Below are positions 21,001 to 22,913 of a DNA stretch of 22,913 nt, in pieces. The stretch's first letter is position 1, and every line of letters begins with the position of its first letter. A model generated the notes under the pieces. That model saw only the letters and a list, made by a program, of their open reading frames with translations, was not told the origin of the DNA and did no database searches. Location: NCBI GenBank assembly GCA_030265145.1, contig JARBES010000118.1:1629315-1652227 (forward strand). The letters are read 5' to 3'. The translations under genes and the position numbers were made by a program. Source of the stretch: Strongylocentrotus pallidus. Lineage: Eukaryota > Echinodermata > Echinoidea > Camarodonta > Strongylocentrotidae.

Positions 21001-22913
21001 TGGATAAGGGCAGAATGAGACAAAAATATGTTAATATGCTAATCCTAAATGTACATATGTATCTCTTAAATAACACTACCTACATGTATACAGAGTCAGT
21101 TTGATAATATATCTTGAGAGAAAGTTTGTGACTATCTTAACATTGGTCCATCCTTATATTTTAATCAAGAGCTATCATACAATAGAAATAGAAATTCAGG
21201 AAGTACATGTATAAGGAAAAGATTTAATTTATTATCCAGTGAACATGACAGTTGCAAAGTGATCCTCAAGAAAGTGTGTTGGGAAGATACCAGCTAACAT
21301 CATCTAAGATGAAGGAAAATAAATCTACTATATGTGTTTTTTCTGTCTGTAATGAACGCACATGACAACAATTGCATATCAAATAAAGCATTTAATTTAT
21401 GAGATAAACATTTCACTTTGGTCTCCCTTTTCCTAGTTCACCTTCCTGACTATAATCAAGCTTTCTAGTTTGTCATATGGGTGTACGTGTATTTTTTTAA
21501 AATGTTTACTGTGAATGAACTTTAGGCCTAATCATGCTATAAAAACACATGCGTTTGATTTTATTTTATCTTATTTTATTTCATCTTATTTTTATATAAA
21601 AATATGTCATTGTCATACATAGATCAATTGTATAGTCAATTGAAATGTTATATAAGTGTGCATACACGAAACCATCATCACAGCCTTAATCAAACCTTGA
21701 TAGATATGTCCATCAACAAATATATATGTTATACATTAACAGAAAACAGAAGAAAAAACAGAGAGGGAGGGGGGGGAGGTTTGAGAGGGGAAAGAGGGGG
21801 AAGGAGGGGAGGGAGGGAGAGAGCGGTCGTCAGAGGGAAAAGTACCTATAGGAATATATAGATGTAGAGGTTAAGAGAGGATGTAATGGTCTAGTTAATC
21901 AATGAGATGAAATGAGTTTACATATAGATATATAAATGTGAATTCAAACATTAAAACATCCACATCGATTTGTAATCTACAAATTTACCCGAGCAACTTG
22001 CTCACCTATGCTTCTTTCAAAATGCATACACATCAATTGTAATGCAAACGATAAAATGCTTTAGAAAACATGGGTTATACCACACCATGTAGGAGCGTGG
22101 AACGTCACGTATACTGTGGATGCGTAATTATATGTACATTGACTACAAGTATTTTAAAAATGTATTTAGGGATGATAAATGCATGATGAATTTTGAGAGT
22201 TATCAGATTAGCCTTTTTATTGATGCATCATCTGAACCATATCAACCATCTAATTAGCTAAGTCTGTTCAAAGTTGATGAATATTGAAGCAACAAAGTTA
22301 AGCACACTTCCCACACAAACCGATTAATGTCCTAATTTTTTCAGCTTTTAGCAAATTTCTGGGTCATGATTTAATTGATGACATGCACATCCCTTCAAAA
22401 CATTTGTAGCATTTTGTTAGTCATTAGTGGAATATTGTGGAGAATTAGCAAAGACAAATATTACATCTGAAATATGTTGTTAGAAAGAATTCAGAGGCCT
22501 TTTGTCGTCATATTTCATTCCTGAGATTGAAAAGCGAACATAACATCCAATATCTGTGAACAGAATCAGAGAAGCAGTGGAAATTCCATGTAACAGGTTC
22601 ATACAAATTTATCCACTGCATCCAGATGATATCACTTACCATGAAATAAGTCATGGGATTTCACTACAAGTATTCGACGTGTATATGTTATACCCACTGC
22701 TTCACCAATGTTTGTTAACACCGTCAGTAATGATGAGATTTATATTGAATGAAGAAATGAAAATCAAATGGAAAGTACCTTGCTCACACAGCATTCCTTC
22801 CCAGCCCTCTTCACATCGGCATTCAAATCCATTGAAAAGCTCTGAGCAAGTAGCACCATTCTGACATGGATCACTGGAACATTCCAAAATATCTTGCTCG
22901 CAATGAATACCTG
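1..22913 (-). CDS. Partial gene for a giant EGF-repeat protein (45 exons in window)
   Basis: The whole window is one minus-strand transcription unit with at least 45 coding exons, listed below as E1 (leftmost, most C-terminal) to E45 (rightmost, most N-terminal). All exons start after AG, end before GT and are phase 1-1, so every junction keeps frame and creates one linker codon between EGF domains. No start, stop, signal peptide, transmembrane segment or non-EGF domain is visible, so both ends are outside. Families known to look like this are fibropellins, Notch and other EGF-rod surface or matrix proteins. A specific name cannot be given from EGF repeats alone. It is treated as one gene because strand, phase and spacing never change; two adjacent similar genes split inside the 1.8-kb intron at 21000-22778 cannot be fully excluded. 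Confidence 0.85.
425..535 (-). CDS. E2: EGF exon, family B, short form
   Basis: 111 nt, six cysteines, ending CQ-G before a GTATGA donor. It begins D-Y-A-G-C and has CDSDPC and CQNGATC sugar sites. The C3-C4 loop MNSNSSYT also fits the Asx-hydroxylation pattern (C-x-N-x4-Y-x-C-x-C), unusual for a family B domain, which normally has Gln or Val there. It directly follows another B domain (E1), breaking the A/B alternation; the same B-B doublet recurs at E18-E19, its block-duplication partners. Confidence 0.92.
811..831 (+). repeat. Poly-C tract
   Basis: Twenty-one bases of C with two T interruptions in the E2/E3 intron. A similar 11-base C run lies at 14191-14201 in the E29/E30 intron, and a C-rich stretch near 3087-3110 in the E7/E8 intron. 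Confidence 0.85.
954..1064 (-). CDS. E3: EGF exon, family A
   Basis: 111 nt. It starts [10 protein letters not shown] and has the family core S-N-F-R-T-S-Y between C3 and C4, matching the Asx-hydroxylation consensus. CVNGATC is an O-fucose site; CNPDPC lacks the serine needed for O-glucose. The usual C-P-E-G-Y segment is C-V-M-G-F here. Block partner is E20. It ends NCQ-G before GTAATT. Confidence 0.92.
1502..1615 (-). CDS. E4: EGF exon, family B
   Basis: 114 nt, V-Y-S-G-C start, with CDSDPC and CQNGATC sugar sites. The C-terminal half reads [14 protein letters not shown], matched almost exactly by E21 ([14 protein letters not shown]) and supporting the block alignment. The donor is GTGAGTG, close to consensus. 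Confidence 0.93.
1815..1925 (-). CDS. E5: EGF exon, family A (AIDL subtype)
   Basis: 111 nt, linker codon gives A-I-D-L-C. The core is T-N-F-Q-T-S-Y (Gln in place of the common Arg), the subtype also seen in E11, E28 and the second domain of E41. CQNGATC O-fucose site present; CEPEPC lacks the O-glucose serine. Block partner by position is E22, though E22 is of the EINL subtype, so this is one of the weaker matches. Confidence 0.92.
2273..2386 (-). CDS. E6: EGF exon, family B
   Basis: 114 nt, [10 protein letters not shown] start, C3-C4 loop A-V-F-N-N-T-Y-S with an N-glycosylation sequon (NNT). The AV-NNTY loop and CET-G ending are shared only with E23, its block partner. O-glucose (CVSSPC) and O-fucose (CQNGATC) sites present. 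Confidence 0.93.
2729..2839 (-). CDS. E7: EGF exon, family A, variant C2-C3 loop
   Basis: 111 nt, E-V-N-L-C start. The C2-C3 segment is C-E-N-M-A-V-C instead of C-x-N-G-A-T-C, so the O-fucose threonine is gone; CDLNLC also lacks the O-glucose serine. The core T-N-F-R-I-S-Y keeps the Asx-hydroxylation pattern. E24 has the same variant and is about 93% identical at nucleotide level (about 8 differences in 111), while the flanking introns show no obvious match. Confidence 0.92.
3245..3358 (-). CDS. E8: EGF exon, family B
   Basis: 114 nt, V-Y-S-G-C start. The segment C-Q-N-E-G-T-C and loop F-Q-A-N-D-F-Y-I pair it with E25 ([15 protein letters not shown]). Both then read C-A-P-G-Y-R-G-x-N-C-E. 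The half-exon fossil at 11612-11680 also belongs to this subtype. O-glucose and O-fucose sites are both present. Confidence 0.93.
3803..3913 (-). CDS. E9: EGF exon, family A
   Basis: 111 nt, [10 protein letters not shown] start. Unlike most family A domains it does have the O-glucose serine, as do E22 and E26 (and E11). Core S-N-F-M-T-S-Y, Asx-hydroxylation pattern intact, then [11 protein letters not shown]. Block partner E26. The donor is GTGAGA. Confidence 0.93.
4272..4388 (-). CDS. E10: EGF exon, family B, long form
   Basis: 117 nt, [10 protein letters not shown] start. The C3-C4 loop is nine residues (SENVDNTFT), with an N-x-T sequon. C2-C3 is C-Q-N-G-A-N-C, so the O-fucose site is lost while the O-glucose site is kept. 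By order its block partner is E27, which is one codon shorter; this is a less certain pairing. Confidence 0.92.
4800..4910 (-). CDS. E11: EGF exon, family A (AIDL subtype)
   Basis: 111 nt, [10 protein letters not shown] start, core [11 protein letters not shown]. The glycine that normally follows the proline between C5 and C6 is serine (C-P-P-S-F-T-G). Block partner E28 shares [10 protein letters not shown] and the ending G-D-N-C-E. Both sugar sites are present. Confidence 0.92.
5008..5018. repeat. Left copy of the LINE target-site duplication
   Basis: GCTAGTACACT occurs here and again at 5398-5408, immediately outside the LINE fragment. The flanking bases differ, so the match is exactly 11 bp. 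This length is normal for LINE insertions. Confidence 0.7.
5019..5397 (+). mobile_element. 5'-truncated LINE, C-terminal end of the reverse-transcriptase ORF
   Basis: Plus-strand translation shows the C-terminal tail typical of LINE ORF2 proteins: L-E-K[16 protein letters not shown], W-R-D-H-M-T-N-x-E-L-Y, then in another frame [13 protein letters not shown] and [12 protein letters not shown], then back-shifted E-W-K-K-L-V-K-S-V and a stop. At least two frame breaks separate the pieces, so it is dead. It is flanked by the perfect 11-bp repeat GCTAGTACACT at 5008-5018 and 5398-5408, read as a target-site duplication, and ends in an AGTAGTA tail. It sits in the intron between E11 and E12, antisense to the host gene. 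The clade is not assigned. Confidence 0.85.
5398..5408. repeat. Right copy of the LINE target-site duplication
   Basis: Second copy of GCTAGTACACT, directly after the AGTAGTA tail of the LINE fragment. Because both copies are identical, the insertion may be fairly young despite the frame breaks in its coding part. Confidence 0.7.
5500..5613 (-). CDS. E12: EGF exon, family B
   Basis: 114 nt, [10 protein letters not shown] start, then C-L-N-G-A-M-C, where Met replaces the O-fucose threonine. The loop S-E-G-N-D-S-F-S has Glu at the Asx-hydroxylation position. It ends CEN-G before GTAATA. It lies outside the duplicated block (E12-E17 have no partner in the window). Confidence 0.92.
5815..5925 (-). 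CDS. E13: EGF exon, family A
   Basis: 111 nt, [10 protein letters not shown] start, C-L-N-G-A-N-C (O-fucose site lost, O-glucose serine absent), core T-N-F-R-T-S-F. It therefore carries neither Notch-type O-sugar site but keeps the Asx-hydroxylation consensus. Confidence 0.92.
6291..6404 (-). CDS. E14: EGF exon, B-like, divergent start
   Basis: 114 nt, [10 protein letters not shown] start, intermediate between families A and B. The loop T-D-I-F-S-F-Y-I fits the Asx-hydroxylation pattern with Asp. CQNGATC O-fucose site present, O-glucose serine absent. It forms a B-like doublet with E15, and the two share the x-I-F loop. Confidence 0.92.
6711..6824 (-). CDS. E15: EGF exon, B-like, divergent
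   Basis: 114 nt, [10 protein letters not shown] start, C-E-N-E-A-T-C and loop T-N-I-F-G-D-Y-N (Asn hydroxylation pattern). It has Trp in [10 protein letters not shown], a feature otherwise typical of family C at the right of the window, and an unusual C-T-E-G ending. Confidence 0.92.
6861..6933. repeat. AT-rich simple repeat (TATC and AT units)
   Basis: Intron sequence made of ATCTATCTAG-like units followed by about nine TA dinucleotides. Ordinary microsatellite-like DNA in the E15/E16 intron. Confidence 0.75.
6945..7040 (+). mobile_element. Remnant 3' tail of a SINE or LINE
   Basis: The stretch around 6964-6988 reads as GGTTATAAGTGCTATATAAATG followed by TTA/TAG-rich repeats. The motif 'AGCGCTATATAAATG' plus a TTATTA tail is a common 3' end of SINEs and their partner LINEs in marine invertebrates. 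Only the tail is recognisable; no body or target duplication is seen. Confidence 0.4.
7146..7191. repeat. 23-bp tandem duplication at the edge of the inverted-repeat element
   Basis: Two perfect head-to-tail copies of a 23-bp unit (7146-7168 and 7169-7191), with five more bases of a third. Each unit contains CAGCTTCCTCATTAAAGG, so the left end of the adjoining transposon and about 15 bp of flank were copied together, probably by slippage after insertion. Confidence 0.85.
7184..7474. mobile_element. Short inverted-repeat DNA transposon (MITE-like), CpG-rich
   Basis: About 290 bp bounded by inverted repeats: ATTAAAGGGAGTGTGTCATG at 7184-7203 and its complement at 7455-7474 with one mismatch in 20. 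The inside is much richer in G+C and CpG than the introns around it and has no coding potential, as expected of a non-autonomous element. TTAA lies at both ends, which would suit a TTAA-targeting superfamily (piggyBac or Kolobok); alternatively GCTTCCTC and GCTCCTTC just outside could be an imperfect 8-bp duplication. The superfamily is unresolved. Inside, GCTGACCCAGTT-like segments occur twice near 7340-7390. Confidence 0.8.
7572..7685 (-). CDS. E16: EGF exon, family B
   Basis: 114 nt, [10 protein letters not shown] start, C-L-N-G-A-T-C, loop S-Q-Q-N-D-T-Y-T with an N-D-T sequon, ending LCEI-G before GTATGT. Both sugar sites are present. The loop resembles that of E1 (TQQPNNTYT) but is one residue shorter. 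Confidence 0.93.
7985..8095 (-). CDS. E17: EGF exon, family A
   Basis: 111 nt, close to the family A consensus: [36 protein letters not shown]-fucose and Asx-hydroxylation patterns are present; the O-glucose serine is replaced by proline, as in E3, E13 and E28. Confidence 0.93.
8282..8398 (-). CDS. E18: EGF exon, family B, long form
   Basis: 117 nt, [11 protein letters not shown] start. Because E19, upstream in the transcript, ends in A rather than G, the linker codon is AAT (Asn). The C3-C4 loop AQLSNDTYK has nine residues, matching E1. C-M-N-G-A-S-C keeps the O-fucose site with Ser. This is the first exon, from the left, of the second block copy. Confidence 0.92.
8791..8901 (-). CDS. E19: EGF exon, family B, short form
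   Basis: 111 nt, [10 protein letters not shown] start, C-Q-N-D-A-T-C, loop M-Q-L-N-D-T-F-Q. Like its block partner E2, it is a three-base-shorter B exon placed next to another B exon. Its donor is A|GTAAGT, so its last base is A, unlike most exons of the gene. Confidence 0.91.
8994..9045 (-). mobile_element. Possible SINE/LINE tail remnant with AATCC repeat
   Basis: The minus strand reads AATAAGCGCTATACCAAATA followed by GGATT-type repeats (plus-strand CCAATCC units at 8994-9016). The AGCGCTATA motif is a common SINE/LINE 3' end. The match is short and no body is seen, so this is tentative. Confidence 0.3.
9187..9297 (-). CDS. E20: EGF exon, family A
   Basis: 111 nt, [10 protein letters not shown] start, core [11 protein letters not shown], ending T-G-L-E-C-E. 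O-fucose consensus present, O-glucose serine absent. Block partner E3, which has the same family, length and position. Confidence 0.93.
9698..9811 (-). CDS. E21: EGF exon, family B
   Basis: 114 nt, [11 protein letters not shown] start; the linker becomes ATT (Ile) because E22 ends in A. C-M-N-G-A-G-C has Gly at the O-fucose position. [14 protein letters not shown] matches E4 strongly. Confidence 0.92.
10127..10237 (-). CDS. E22: EGF exon, family A
   Basis: 111 nt, [28 protein letters not shown]. Donor A|GTAAGT. O-glucose and O-fucose sites are both present. At nucleotide level it is very close to E9, E17 and E20, suggesting ongoing homogenisation among the EINL exons. Confidence 0.93.
10380..10621 (-). 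mobile_element. tRNA-derived SINE (minus strand)
   Basis: Read from 10621 leftwards, the head has an RNA polymerase III A-box-like TGGTCTAGGGG and, about 40 nt on, a B-box-like GGTTGGACTC (plus 10563-10573), as in a tRNA. The body continues with CTTTGGCAAGACATTAAT and TTTGCCTCACTCGACCCAGG, a segment style common in echinoderm and other invertebrate SINEs. The 3' end is unclear; I set it near 10380. No clear target duplication is found. It lies in the E22/E23 intron in the same orientation as the gene. Confidence 0.7.
10694..10807 (-). CDS. E23: EGF exon, family B
   Basis: 114 nt, [17 protein letters not shown], loop A-V-L-N-N-T-Y-T and CET-G ending: the closest relative of E6. The spacing from here to E24 (454 bp between exon starts) is almost the same as from E6 to E7 (456 bp). 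Confidence 0.93.
11148..11258 (-). CDS. E24: EGF exon, family A, variant C2-C3 loop
   Basis: 111 nt, [10 protein letters not shown], then C-E-N-M-A-V-C and T-N-F-R-I-S-Y. It shares with E7 the loss of the O-fucose threonine, and about 93% nucleotide identity. The ending F-N-C-R-G has Arg where nearly all other domains have Glu or Gln. Confidence 0.92.
11470..11583 (-). CDS. E25: EGF exon, family B
   Basis: 114 nt; the linker is ATT (Ile) because E26 ends in A, then [16 protein letters not shown] and loop L-Q-A-F-N-F-Y-I, partner of E8. The first half of this exon has a second, broken copy 95 bp to the right at 11612-11680. Confidence 0.92.
11612..11680 (-). pseudogene. Half-EGF exon fossil (partial copy of E25)
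   Basis: About 67 bp match the 5' half of E25 at a constant 95-bp offset with about 9 mismatches, including the acceptor AG. In frame it reads [19 protein letters not shown] and N-N-F-Y, giving three of six cysteines, then loses similarity; reading on meets a stop just before E25. The N-P-C proline has changed to Leu. With no donor and half a domain it should not be a working exon. Its QANNFY is nearer to E8 (QANDFY) than E25's QAFNFY. Confidence 0.8.
12062..12172 (-). CDS. E26: EGF exon, family A
   Basis: 111 nt, [17 protein letters not shown] (Ile removes the O-fucose site), core T-N-F-R-T-S-F, ending G-G-E-N-C-E. Donor A|GTAAGT. Block partner E9. Confidence 0.92.
12420..12533 (-). CDS. 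E27: EGF exon, family B
   Basis: 114 nt, [17 protein letters not shown], loop T-Q-E-E-D-F-Y-T, ending G-Y-E-G-T-N-C-E-T. Its block partner by order is E10, which shares the G-Y-E-G motif but is one codon longer in the loop. Confidence 0.92.
12961..13071 (-). CDS. E28: EGF exon, family A, last of the A/B array
   Basis: 111 nt, [10 protein letters not shown] start, core [11 protein letters not shown], ending G-D-N-C-E, as in E11. It is the most N-terminal member of the alternating A/B array; upstream lies an 819-bp intron and then only family C domains, apart from the second half of E41. Confidence 0.92.
13072..13890. other. 819-bp intron between the A/B array and family C
   Basis: AT-rich, with no EGF-like exon in either strand. 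A plus-strand open frame near 13421-13678 has low-complexity composition and no recognisable motif, so I treat it as chance. Confidence 0.7.
13891..14004 (-). CDS. E29: EGF exon, family C
   Basis: 114 nt, [17 protein letters not shown], loop V-E-M-I-N-S-Y-M, then [12 protein letters not shown]. First family C domain from the left. Closest to E38, which shares A-S-M-P-C and the E-M-I-N loop. Both sugar sites present; Glu blocks the hydroxylation consensus. Confidence 0.92.
14537..14650 (-). CDS. E30: EGF exon, family C
   Basis: 114 nt, [17 protein letters not shown], loop E-D-L-L-N-G-Y-Q, then [13 protein letters not shown]-glucose, O-fucose (Ser) and Asp-hydroxylation patterns all present. 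Confidence 0.92.
14651..15035. other. Intron E30/E31 with A-rich stretch
   Basis: 385 bp, AT-rich, including a run of A/T near 14783-14812 (AAAAAAAAATTAATTAAAAA). No gene or element recognised. Confidence 0.6.
15036..15149 (-). CDS. E31: EGF exon, calcium-binding type
   Basis: 114 nt, starts D-I-D-E-C, the classic calcium-binding EGF signature, with hydroxylation loop I-D-Q-V-A-G-Y-I and [13 protein letters not shown]1-C2 is C-Q-L-D-A-C, so no O-glucose site; C-Q-N-N-A-T-C gives O-fucose and also an N-A-T sequon. Confidence 0.93.
15539..15652 (-). CDS. E32: EGF exon, family C
   Basis: 114 nt, [17 protein letters not shown], loop V-E-G-M-N-G-Y-D, then [12 protein letters not shown]. Phe replaces the family's usual Trp after Gly. 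Both O-sugar sites present. Confidence 0.93.
16107..16220 (-). CDS. E33: EGF exon, family C
   Basis: 114 nt, [17 protein letters not shown], loop M-D-L-T-N-E-Y-Q (hydroxylation pattern), [12 protein letters not shown]. The plus strand here is open for about 100 codons only because the EGF exon is open in that frame; that frame is a shadow. Confidence 0.93.
16655..16768 (-). CDS. E34: EGF exon, family C, no O-glucose site
   Basis: 114 nt, [10 protein letters not shown]; both the serine and the proline of the C1-C2 O-glucose motif are displaced. C-M-N-N-A-T-C keeps O-fucose. Loop V-E-L-I-D-G-Y-Q, then [12 protein letters not shown]. The G-I-H-C ending is also seen in the partial domain at the right edge (E45). 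Confidence 0.92.
16915..17028 (-). CDS. E35: EGF exon, family C, near-twin of E43
   Basis: 114 nt, [10 protein letters not shown], loop Q-D-L-V-N-S-Y-E, then [14 protein letters not shown]. About 93% identical to E43 in nucleotides (about 8 differences in 114), although the introns around the two look unrelated beyond the splice sites. Confidence 0.94.
17262..17375 (-). CDS. E36: EGF exon, calcium-binding type
   Basis: 114 nt, [17 protein letters not shown], loop Q-D-F-L-G-F-Y-Q, then [12 protein letters not shown]. The N-E-C start fits calcium-binding EGFs better than the I-L-E-C start of most neighbours. Donor GTACGT. Confidence 0.93.
   Translation of the reverse strand, partial: KSMSVAVILVRMEGLVKTSSVSISVNVHLAGMEQTVR
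17661..17774 (-). CDS. E37: EGF exon, family C
   Basis: 114 nt, [17 protein letters not shown], loop [20 protein letters not shown]. It has two N-glycosylation sequons (NAT, NGT) in addition to O-glucose, O-fucose and hydroxylation patterns. Confidence 0.93.
18051..18164 (-). CDS. E38: EGF exon, family C, no O-fucose site
   Basis: 114 nt, [17 protein letters not shown] (Asn at the O-fucose position), loop [20 protein letters not shown]. Nearest relative E29. Confidence 0.93.
18477..18590 (-). CDS. E39: EGF exon, family C, near-twin of E44
   Basis: 114 nt, [17 protein letters not shown], loop [20 protein letters not shown]. About 5 differences from E44 in 114 nt (about 96% identity), all of them transitions, with unlike introns on both sides. 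Confidence 0.94.
18933..19046 (-). CDS. E40: EGF exon, calcium-binding type
   Basis: 114 nt, [10 protein letters not shown], loop [11 protein letters not shown], then [11 protein letters not shown]. Full calcium-binding start and hydroxylation loop, but the O-glucose motif is lost; the new N-H-T is an N-glycosylation sequon. O-fucose site C-L-N-G-A-T-C kept. Confidence 0.93.
19305..19538 (-). CDS. E41: double-EGF exon (C-like plus family A)
   Basis: 234 nt, twice the normal length, encoding two complete EGF domains with no intron between. The first (N-terminal, 19538 side) starts [10 protein letters not shown] with C-E-N-G-G-V-C and an enlarged C3-C4 loop (about ten residues, [10 protein letters not shown]). 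The second starts [10 protein letters not shown] with the family A core [11 protein letters not shown], the only A domain inside the C region. The join is at C-E-L-P-I-D-L-C. Outer boundaries are phase 1 as in all other exons. Confidence 0.94.
19539..19847. repeat. Intron E41/E42, very AT-rich with AAAT repeats
   Basis: 309 bp; 19643-19730 is built largely of AAATAAAT-type units and A runs. No element recognised. Confidence 0.6.
19848..19961 (-). CDS. E42: EGF exon, family C
   Basis: 114 nt, [17 protein letters not shown], loop [20 protein letters not shown]. Phe in place of the usual Trp. Both O-sugar sites present; Glu in the loop rules out the hydroxylation consensus. Confidence 0.93.
20269..20382 (-). 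CDS. E43: EGF exon, family C, near-twin of E35
   Basis: 114 nt, [17 protein letters not shown], loop [20 protein letters not shown]. The I-P-E-C start is found only here and in E35. The ten intron bases before the donor side (TTTCATACCA on the plus strand) are also shared. Confidence 0.94.
20886..20999 (-). CDS. E44: EGF exon, family C, near-twin of E39
   Basis: 114 nt, [17 protein letters not shown] (Arg where E39 has Gln), loop [20 protein letters not shown]. Both sugar sites and the hydroxylation pattern present. Confidence 0.94.
21000..22778. other. 1.8-kb intron, largest in the window
   Basis: AT-rich, with no EGF exon seen on the minus strand. It contains a TTTTATCTTA-like imperfect repeat (21558-21597) and a strongly purine-rich tract (21741-21835). 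If two adjacent genes meet in this window, or if an internal promoter exists, this is the most likely place, but I see no terminal exon or polyadenylation arrangement that shows it. Confidence 0.65.
21741..21835 (+). repeat. Purine-rich (GA/GGGA) tract
   Basis: Plus strand is almost only A and G for about 95 bases, including GGGAGGGGGGGAGG and repeated GGGA. The open frame across it is low complexity, not a gene. As the transcript runs on the minus strand, the RNA would carry a pyrimidine tract here. Confidence 0.85.
22779..22913 (-). CDS. E45: EGF exon, family C, joined to a preceding domain, cut by right edge
   Basis: The complete domain reads [17 protein letters not shown], loop [20 protein letters not shown], donor GTACTT. 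Upstream, the frame stays open to the window edge and reads G-I-H-C-E-Q directly before D-I-L-E-C, which is the end of another EGF domain. So this is a second multi-domain exon lacking the usual intron. Caution: an AG also lies exactly at the usual acceptor position (22893 side), so a splice there cannot be ruled out by eye, but in-frame EGF sequence before it argues for a continuous exon. Confidence 0.85.

Noticed and set aside
21604-21861. Plus-strand open frame ending in Gly/Arg-rich sequence
   Set aside because: It is the translation of the purine-rich tract; low complexity, no start context or homologous motif.
1-22913. CRISPR-like regular array of similar units about 300-550 bp apart
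   Set aside because: The repeated units are 111-117-nt coding EGF exons with splice sites, diverged from each other, not short identical repeats with spacers.
1-22913. Naming the gene Notch, fibropellin or another specific gene
   Set aside because: EGF repeats alone are not diagnostic. No LNR, ankyrin, avidin-like, CUB, laminin G or membrane segment is in the window, and 46 or more repeats exceed the classical Notch number of 36.

Overview
The window looks like nuclear DNA of an animal. It is AT-rich and intron-rich, has short exons with GT-AG splice sites, and holds fragments of a LINE, a tRNA-derived SINE and a small inverted-repeat DNA transposon. The Notch/fibropellin-type EGF repeats and the SINE body and tail motifs suggest a marine invertebrate deuterostome, most likely an echinoderm. 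That placement is inference from sequence style, not from a search.

Almost all coding content belongs to one gene on the minus strand, open at both window edges. I find 45 exons, E1 (left, most C-terminal) to E45 (right, most N-terminal), about 5.2 kb of coding sequence or roughly 1,740 residues. Nearly every exon encodes exactly one six-cysteine EGF domain and is phase 1-1. E41 encodes two EGF domains, and E45 runs without an intron into the end of another. That gives 46 EGF domains (E1 cut by the edge) plus a tail. I see no signal peptide, membrane segment, other domain or stop codon, so the ends of the gene lie outside.

The repeats fall into three families. Right part (E29-E45, 13891-22913): family C, mostly starting D/E-I-L-E-C or D-I-D-E-C, all 114 nt. 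Left part (E1-E28, 1-13071): an alternation of family A (111 nt, E-I-N-L-C / A-I-D-L-C starts, N-F-x-T-S-Y core) and family B (mostly 114 nt, V/D-Y-x-G-C starts). The order, lengths and signature residues of E1-E11 match E18-E28 one for one, which points to an old block duplication with a 17-exon period. Most domains carry the O-glucose (C-x-S-x-P-C) and O-fucose (C-x4-S/T-C) consensus sites known from Notch, so the product is probably a secreted or cell-surface glycoprotein of fibropellin/Notch-like type, made of a long calcium-stabilised EGF rod.

Introns are mostly 150-550 bp. The longer ones hold a 5'-truncated LINE with an apparent 11-bp target duplication (5019-5397), a CpG-rich inverted-repeat element with a 23-bp tandem duplication at its edge (7146-7474), a tRNA-derived SINE on the minus strand (about 10380-10621), two SINE/LINE tail remnants, a half-EGF exon fossil (11612-11680) and simple repeats. 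Introns not listed separately (E1/E2, E3/E4, E5/E6, E6/E7, E8/E9, E9/E10, E10/E11, E13/E14, E14/E15, E18/E19, E20/E21, E21/E22, E23/E24, E27/E28, E29/E30, E31/E32, E32/E33, E33/E34, E38/E39, E39/E40, E42/E43, E43/E44) are AT-rich, and I recognise nothing in them.
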